A stretch of 64,000 nucleotides of DNA from Mesorhizobium_K quangtriensis. Lineage in GTDB: Bacteria; Pseudomonadota; Alphaproteobacteria; Rhizobiales; Rhizobiaceae. Below the pieces are notes generated by a model that saw only the letters and a program-made list of their open reading frames with translations, did no database searches and was not told where the DNA came from. Each line of letters begins with the position of its first letter. Within the stretch, counting starts at the first letter, position 1. Both the position numbers and the translations under genes were made by a program. The stretch lies in the NCBI RefSeq assembly GCF_040081925.1, contig NZ_JBEBMF010000004.1:372001-436000 (forward strand). The letters are read 5' to 3'. Positions 60,308 to 64,000 of this stretch are shown piece by piece.

Positions 60308-60516
60308 CGACCGCAATGGCTCAAACCCGTCCCGGCCCCACTCTCGCTCTCGTCGCAAAAGGCACGTCGCCGAAGACCACCGATCGCCGCCGGCGGTTTC
60401 CGGCCGTCACCTCGTGCTGGCGACGGCTTTGATCTATTGTTTAGAGGAAAGAATATCGGGCGAATTCGACTTCGCAGGTCGAAAACCGAGCCCGCTATAT
60501 TGGAGAGAGTAAGCTC

Positions 60517-60915
60517 GTGACCAAGTCACTTCTCCCGCGAGCGCCAAGGTTCTATTGGCTTGTCATCCTCGCGTTCGCCGCTTCGATAATCGCTTCAAGT
60601 TTGCCGGATTTCGGGTCGGAGCATTGGTCGATCTCGATCGCAGTCCGGGGCTGTGTCATCGCGGTTGCCGCCGTTCTCGCGGCGCTGTCAGAAATCTGGG
60701 ACATTGCGCCTTCCGTCATCATCAAAGCGGAAGCCCGCTACCAGAACCGTCAGGCGCGAGAGGTCTACACGATCCCCGTCGTTTTCGGCGCGGCGCCAAC
60801 GCGTGTTCCGGGGATATCGCGCCTGCGCGTGACGCGGACGGATGACAATCTGGCGATCCGGCCGTGGGCGCTGCGCTTCGAATACGCTGTGGATGGGCGC
60901 AAGGGTGAGTGGTAG
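60517..60915 (+). CDS. Small membrane-anchored protein of unknown function
   Basis: A 132-residue protein starting with GTG behind GGAGAGAG. Two transmembrane segments (about residues 13-30 and 42-60) are followed by a soluble C-terminal part (EARYQNRQAREVYTIPVVFG). No family recognised. It is the only plus-strand gene in this accessory stretch, divergent from the large helicase gene and convergent with 60997-61641. Confidence 0.65.
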   Translation: MTKSLLPRAPRFYWLVILAFAASIIASSLPDFGSEHWSISIAVRGCVIAVAAVLAALSEIWDIAPSVIIKAEARYQNRQAREVYTIPVVFGAAPTRVPGISRLRVTRTDDNLAIRPWALRFEYAVDGRKGEW

Positions 60916-60960
60916 CGCGGCCCCAACGACCCGCCAGGCGAGCCAACGCGACGATGGCAG

Positions 60961-60989
60961 GAGCGTCCCGGCTTGGAGACGGGACGCTC
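60961..60989. terminator. Hairpin between convergent genes
   Basis: GAGCGTCCCG / CGGGACGCTC, a perfect 10-bp stem with a 9-base loop, 7 nt past the stop of the minus-strand gene and 46 nt past the plus-strand stop. No T-run follows on either strand. Confidence 0.5.
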
Positions 60990-60996
60990 GAAAGCG

Positions 60997-61641
60997 TCAT
61001 CCGAAGCGACGGCCGGCTTCGGTGAAGGTATATTCGTTCGCGATGATGGTCTCCTCGACGGACTCGTCCGAGGTCAGGTATTCGTATTCGCGTTCGAGCT
61101 GCCGGTAGAGCCAGTCAGCGAGATCGCGCAGCGCCTCGGTCACGATCTCCCCGGCATCGGCGGTCATGCCCTGCCAGGTCGGACTGTCGCGCTCGACGGA
61201 GATCGCCATGCAATAGGCGTGATAGTAGTGGCCACGGTGGCTGACATCAGCGTGGAGCTGATAGAAATTGCGTCGCTGGACGGTCTGCAAACCGTCGGCG
61301 ATGGCATGCAGGCGGTCGTCCTTCGGGGCATGGCCCCGGATATCGCGCGAGGCGTTCTTCCTGTAGGAATAGAACGCCTCAAAGCAGGCGCCGTCCCCTT
61401 GCGACCAGAAGCCGGTGAAGTAGATGCGTCGCTGCTGCCGGGTTCCGCCGCCCATCAGCCGGACGGCGCGGGCTTTAAGGCGAACGCCGAGAATTTCGCA
61501 AATCTGCTCGAAATCATCGAAGATGGTAGCGTACCAGTCATAGTCGAAGCCGCCCTCTCGATACCATGCTCGGGCGTTCTCCCTGGCGGCGTCGGATAGC
61601 TCGGCAAGCTGGTAGACCGTCGTCTCGATCACCTTACTCAT
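60997..61641 (-). CDS. Conserved accessory protein, sometimes labelled TA-system antitoxin
   Basis: A 214-residue soluble protein rich in Tyr, Trp and Phe (RAWYREGGFDYDWYATIFDD, then IYFTGFWSQGDGACFEAFYS). Relatives in plasmids and integrative elements are often annotated as antitoxin of a toxin-antitoxin stability system, but I see no toxin gene beside it and no DNA-binding domain, so that label is doubtful. ATG 61641 overlaps the preceding frameshifted gene by 8 nt. Confidence 0.65.
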   Translation of the reverse strand: MSKVIETTVYQLAELSDAARENARAWYREGGFDYDWYATIFDDFEQICEILGVRLKARAVRLMGGGTRQQRRIYFTGFWSQGDGACFEAFYSYRKNASRDIRGHAPKDDRLHAIADGLQTVQRRNFYQLHADVSHRGHYYHAYCMAISVERDSPTWQGMTADAGEIVTEALRDLADWLYRQLEREYEYLTSDESVEETIIANEYTFTEAGRRFG

Positions 61642-62048
61642 CGGGATCGCCTCCGCCGAGGACCCGGGCAAGCCAGCCATCGGTGTAGGTCCATGCGATC
61701 GTCTTGCCGGTGTTGAGATCGACTACATGCGCGCCGCCGCCGAAGGCGTCGACACGCGGCTGCGAGCAGGAGTTGGCGTACTGGAAGCCCCAGCGGCCTT
61801 TCAGGCCAAACTCCGCGGCGCAGATCCTGACGAACTGAAGGAGGTTCCGGATCGCCGGTGACGTCGTCGCGCATCCAGAGCTTGCTGCCGCCGTGCTCGG
61901 GCTGGATTGACAAGAGGAAGCCGTCCGAGGGCGGATCTTCGGATGCGCCGTCTTCGGAAAGCTGATTGTAAAGCGCAAGCGTGCGGGCGGCATTGTCGGG
62001 TGTGCCGACGTCCAGCAGGCATGAGAAATGGGTGAAGTGGTCGGCCAT
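61634..62048 (-). pseudogene. Conserved accessory gene with a one-base frameshift
   Basis: The frame from ATG 62048 encodes MADHFTHFSCLLDVGTPDNA ... GGSKLWMRDDVTGDPE. From about 61848 the conserved continuation (NLLQFVRICAAEFGLKGRWG ... GGAHVVDLNTGK ... DGWLARVLGGGDP) is in another frame, ending at 61634. A single missing base near 61843-61850 explains it. The intact protein would be about 137 residues, of unknown function. Could be a true mutation, an assembly error or a -1 frameshift. Confidence 0.72.
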
Positions 62049-62063
62049 GTCGGGCTCCTGAAA

Positions 62064-62091
62064 ACGAGAAAGCCCGGCGCGACGGCCGGGC
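62064..62091 (-). terminator. Rho-independent terminator after the 62121 gene
   Basis: On the minus strand GCCCGGC, loop CGTCGC, GCCGGGC, then TTTCTCGTTTTC. A 7-bp stem with T-rich tail, about 30 nt past the stop at 62121. Confidence 0.7.
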
Positions 62092-62120
62092 GATGGTCGA
62101 TGGATACGGTGGTGTCGTGG

Positions 62121-62315
62121 TCAGAGGCGGAAGTGCGTCACAATTCGCTGAGCCTCGGCGTGGTGGCCTAGCATCTCGCGATAGAAGCGCTTTCGCGCCT
62201 CCCGCTTGTGGGGATCGTTCCAGGCTGAGCGGGACAGCTTGCGCCGCGCCGCCCGGATGACGGCGCGGTCGCTGTCCCAGACCAGAATGTCGAGACGAAG
62301 ATAGGTCGCGTACAC
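62121..62315 (-). CDS. Small basic conserved protein
   Basis: 64 residues, rich in Arg and His, starting with GTG behind GGAGG. No domain recognised. Lies 9 nt after the 62325-62726 gene and is followed by a terminator, so it is the last gene of that small operon. Confidence 0.6.
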   Translation of the reverse strand: MYATYLRLDILVWDSDRAVIRAARRKLSRSAWNDPHKREARKRFYREMLGHHAEAQRIVTHFRL

Positions 62316-62324
62316 CGGCGCCTC

Positions 62325-62726
62325 CTAGACCTTGAAGCGTCGGCGCAGCTCGTCGATCTCGTGAAGTTCGAGGCCGGCGTGCGCGCCGTTGTTGGTGAGG
62401 TCGTCCATGAACACCGGATCGAGCGGCCCATTGATAAGAGCAAGCTGAAGGGTGGAAAGACCGGCGAGCACGGCGTCGCGCTCGCGGGCCGTCATGGTGA
62501 TGGTTTGAAACGCTTCGACGGTCTCGCGCGGTTCGAGCAGGCGCACGCCGCTGTGCTCGTCGATTTCGTAATCGTCGAACTCCTGCACGTCGCCGGTGGC
62601 GAGCCATTCGCCATCGTAGTGAACACTTTTGGCGAGGCTTCGCGCCTCTTCGGACGTGTCGGCCTCAACGACGGTTTCGTAATAGACGAAGGCATCGTGG
62701 CCTTTGCGGACGACAAATTTCGGCAT
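62325..62726 (-). CDS. Conserved hypothetical acidic protein
   Basis: A 133-residue acidic protein. Its first half (MPKFVVRKGHDAFVYYETVV, then ADTSEEARSLAKSVHYDGEW) resembles small DpnD/PcfM-like domains found in mobile elements. The second half is helical. Function unknown. ATG 62726 was preferred to an upstream in-frame start that lacks conserved sequence. Confidence 0.62.
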   Translation of the reverse strand: MPKFVVRKGHDAFVYYETVVEADTSEEARSLAKSVHYDGEWLATGDVQEFDDYEIDEHSGVRLLEPRETVEAFQTITMTARERDAVLAGLSTLQLALINGPLDPVFMDDLTNNGAHAGLELHEIDELRRRFKV

Positions 62727-62794
62727 GGGGATACTCCTTGAATGAACGTGCCAGGCGCGCTGGCCGGGCTGGATTGGGAAACCGGGGGCCGGCG

Positions 62795-63343
62795 TCACGC
62801 CGCCCTCAGCAGCGCGGCCCGCACCGTCTGCCGCCAGTCGGCATGGACAAGCCGGCCCTCAAGGATGCTGGCGCGGAAGCGCAGGTCCTGGGCGGAAGCG
62901 GCATTGTCCCGGCGCGCCTCGGCCGACGCTTCCCCACGCAGCGTGCTGGCCTTCGCGACGACGAGGCGCGCTTCGCCATCCGAAGCAACGGGATCGCACC
63001 AACGAACGCTGCGATGCGAAGGCTCCCCAGCGAGGACCTGGCATTGTTCGCCGTCGATAACGACGAACAGTCGAGGCTTGAACGTCATGGCGTCGCCTTC
63101 GCCGGTCTCGAGGTGATCGCGGCCGGAGAGGCGTTCGACGCAGGCGATCGCGTCGTCGAGGGAACTGCACTGGCCGAGATCGACCGTCCTGATCAGGGTG
63201 CAGGAATCGAGATCCGGATTGTTCCCGGCATAGCGGGCCTCACCGAGGCAGGTTATTCGCAGCGGAAGCTTTCGGGCAGCGGTGAGCGCCGCGACTGCGG
63301 GAAAGGTTCTCGCGCCGAGGGTGGCAATGCTGAAGCTGTTCAT
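62795..63343 (-). CDS. Conserved hypothetical protein
   Basis: A 182-residue soluble protein. No recognised domain; two segments look conserved (LPLRITCLGEARYAGNNPDL and FKPRLFVVIDGEQCQVLAGE). ATG 63343 has GGAGA upstream. It lies 68 nt upstream of the 62325-62726 gene and shares its direction. Confidence 0.6.
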   Translation of the reverse strand: MNSFSIATLGARTFPAVAALTAARKLPLRITCLGEARYAGNNPDLDSCTLIRTVDLGQCSSLDDAIACVERLSGRDHLETGEGDAMTFKPRLFVVIDGEQCQVLAGEPSHRSVRWCDPVASDGEARLVVAKASTLRGEASAEARRDNAASAQDLRFRASILEGRLVHADWRQTVRAALLRAA

Positions 63344-63455
63344 CGTGAAGTCTCCGTGACAGGCGGCGGAAGCCTCTCTCCCGCCCATCATCCCGTCACG
63401 GTCAACCGACACCCCTCTCCCTCTATCGCTCTCGAATGGCGGCCGTGGCCGGCAT

Positions 63456-63488
63456 GAAAAAAGCGCCCCGCCAGGAAGACGGGGCGCT
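63456..63488 (-). terminator. Rho-independent terminator of the antirestriction gene
   Basis: AGCGCCCCG and CGGGGCGCT form a 9-bp stem with a 9-base loop; on the minus strand it is followed by TTTTTT. It lies 10 nt past the stop of the antirestriction gene. Confidence 0.85.
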
Positions 63489-63497
63489 CGATGTCCC

Positions 63498-63920
63498 TCA
63501 ATCGATTGCCTGATAGATCGCCGATGCTTCGGGATGTCCGTCCAGATAGTCATGGAGGCGATGATAGCCTTCGGCGAGATGATCGGATTCGTACTGGATG
63601 GAGAGGTGCGACAGGACGAACAGGGTCGCGATGATGCCCGCGGCTTCCGCGGAGACCTCGCCACGGAACTCGGTGATCCCGCTTTCGATCCGCATGCGCT
63701 TGCGGGACGTAGGCGCGAGGAACAGCGGCCGGCCCCGGAGCTCGAAGAAATCCCAGAAACCGCCGCCATAGTCATAAGGACTGAGCCGCTCCATGAAATG
63801 ATAGACGGCATTCTCCGCGATTATGAGGTGCCGCAGGCCGAACAGGGTCGGCAGGAAGTTTTCGCGACGATCGTCCGGTACAAGGGTCGCAAGTGGGCGT
63901 GCGCTGGTCTGGAGCGTCAT
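63498..63920 (-). CDS. ArdB/KlcA-type antirestriction protein
   Basis: A 140-residue protein with ArdB/KlcA family features: LPTLFGLRHLIIAENAVYHF, YDYGGGFWDFFEL and the Pro-Ser/Thr region PLFLAPTSRKRMRIE. ArdB proteins protect incoming conjugative DNA from type I restriction without obvious DNA mimicry. A terminator follows it. A 13-mer shared with the large helicase gene lies 40 nt upstream, hinting at joint expression on entry to a new host. Confidence 0.85.
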   Translation of the reverse strand: MTLQTSARPLATLVPDDRRENFLPTLFGLRHLIIAENAVYHFMERLSPYDYGGGFWDFFELRGRPLFLAPTSRKRMRIESGITEFRGEVSAEAAGIIATLFVLSHLSIQYESDHLAEGYHRLHDYLDGHPEASAIYQAID

Positions 63921-63959
63921 GGCCTGGTTCTCCTGAGAGAGGATGGAGACAGGTCCGGT

Positions 63960-63972
63960 CAGCGCTCTCTCT
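63960..63972. promoter_or_regulatory. Shared 13-mer 40 nt upstream of the antirestriction gene
   Basis: CAGCGCTCTCTCT, identical to 60295-60307, at the same 40-nt distance from the start codon of a minus-strand gene. Nothing else is recognisable in the last 80 nt of the window. Confidence 0.5.
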
Positions 63973-64000
63973 TCGCCGGCCCGAAACCAGCCAGGCCCGT

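Noticed and set aside
60997..61641. A toxin-antitoxin pair
   Set aside because: The antitoxin label of relatives is not backed by a DNA-binding domain or an adjoining toxin; the neighbour is a frameshifted gene of unknown function.
1..64000. CRISPR arrays, tRNA, rRNA and integrase genes
   Set aside because: No regularly spaced repeats, cloverleaf-type sequence, rRNA motif or tyrosine/serine recombinase frame was found on either strand; the only recombinase is the IS110 transposase.

Overview
The window is high-GC DNA (roughly 60-63%, with tightly packed ATGA-coupled genes) of an alphaproteobacterium. The trb gene order, the RlxS-type relaxase, the gene families and the codon usage point to Hyphomicrobiales/Rhizobiales. 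I cannot name a species. A run of 16 Ns at 47475-47490 shows it comes from a scaffolded draft assembly. No rRNA, tRNA, CRISPR array or integrase gene was recognised.

Positions 1-7303 (all minus strand): the end of a DUF3313-type lipoprotein gene, a secreted SH3-domain protein, and an efflux operon hlyD-like > rbbA-like ABC fusion > ABC-2 permease > Crp/Fnr-like regulator. Positions 7563-23161: a polyhydroxybutyrate (PHB) and overflow-metabolism block. It holds a phasin, a GltS-type glutamate symporter, alcohol dehydrogenase AdhP, a TetR-type regulator translationally coupled to phaC, a MaoC/phosphate-acyltransferase fusion and acetate kinase, then a second phasin, phaB, phaA, a DUF3141 alpha/beta protein and a second phaC. 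One 16-bp palindrome (consensus GTCATCAnnTGATGAC) sits upstream of four transcription units of this region (1460, 7955/7977/8000, 10690, 16180). At the first phasin gene it overlaps a near-consensus promoter. This looks like an undescribed local regulon, most simply that of the TetR-type protein.

Positions 23491-47172: the backbone of a conjugative element, almost all minus strand. It has a LysR gene and DUF2274, trbI-G-F-L-K-J-E-D-C-B, an inserted IS110-family element, CopG, traG coupling ATPase, RlxS relaxase, lytic transglycosylase, DUF736, traF, DUF2840, RHH, a DNA methyltransferase, parA and repA. The repA gene has iterons and DnaA-like boxes inside its coding sequence. Beyond it lies a regulatory block of an AlpA/RdfS-like factor, a two-frame DUF6499/DUF2285 gene with a UUU-C slip site (FseA-like), a small DUF2285 protein (QseM-like) and an XRE protein (QseC-like). 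This matches the excision switch known from the Mesorhizobium loti symbiosis island ICEMlSymR7A.

Positions 47173-64000: the accessory part of the same element. It carries a conserved hypothetical gene whose 5' side is interrupted by an antisense group II intron (48304-50485), ssb, a small membrane protein, a frameshifted alpha/beta hydrolase, a DUF2493 protein, a Toprim protein, a very large strawberry-notch-type helicase/methylase, several small conserved genes (one frameshifted) and an ArdB/KlcA-type antirestriction protein. Many of these genes are followed by their own hairpin terminators.

Together, RepA/ParA and the excision switch would maintain and mobilise the element, RlxS, TraG and the Trb channel would transfer it, and the accessory genes would help establish it in new hosts. 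The PHB block next to it is either chromosomal flank or cargo. No element end or att site could be identified.
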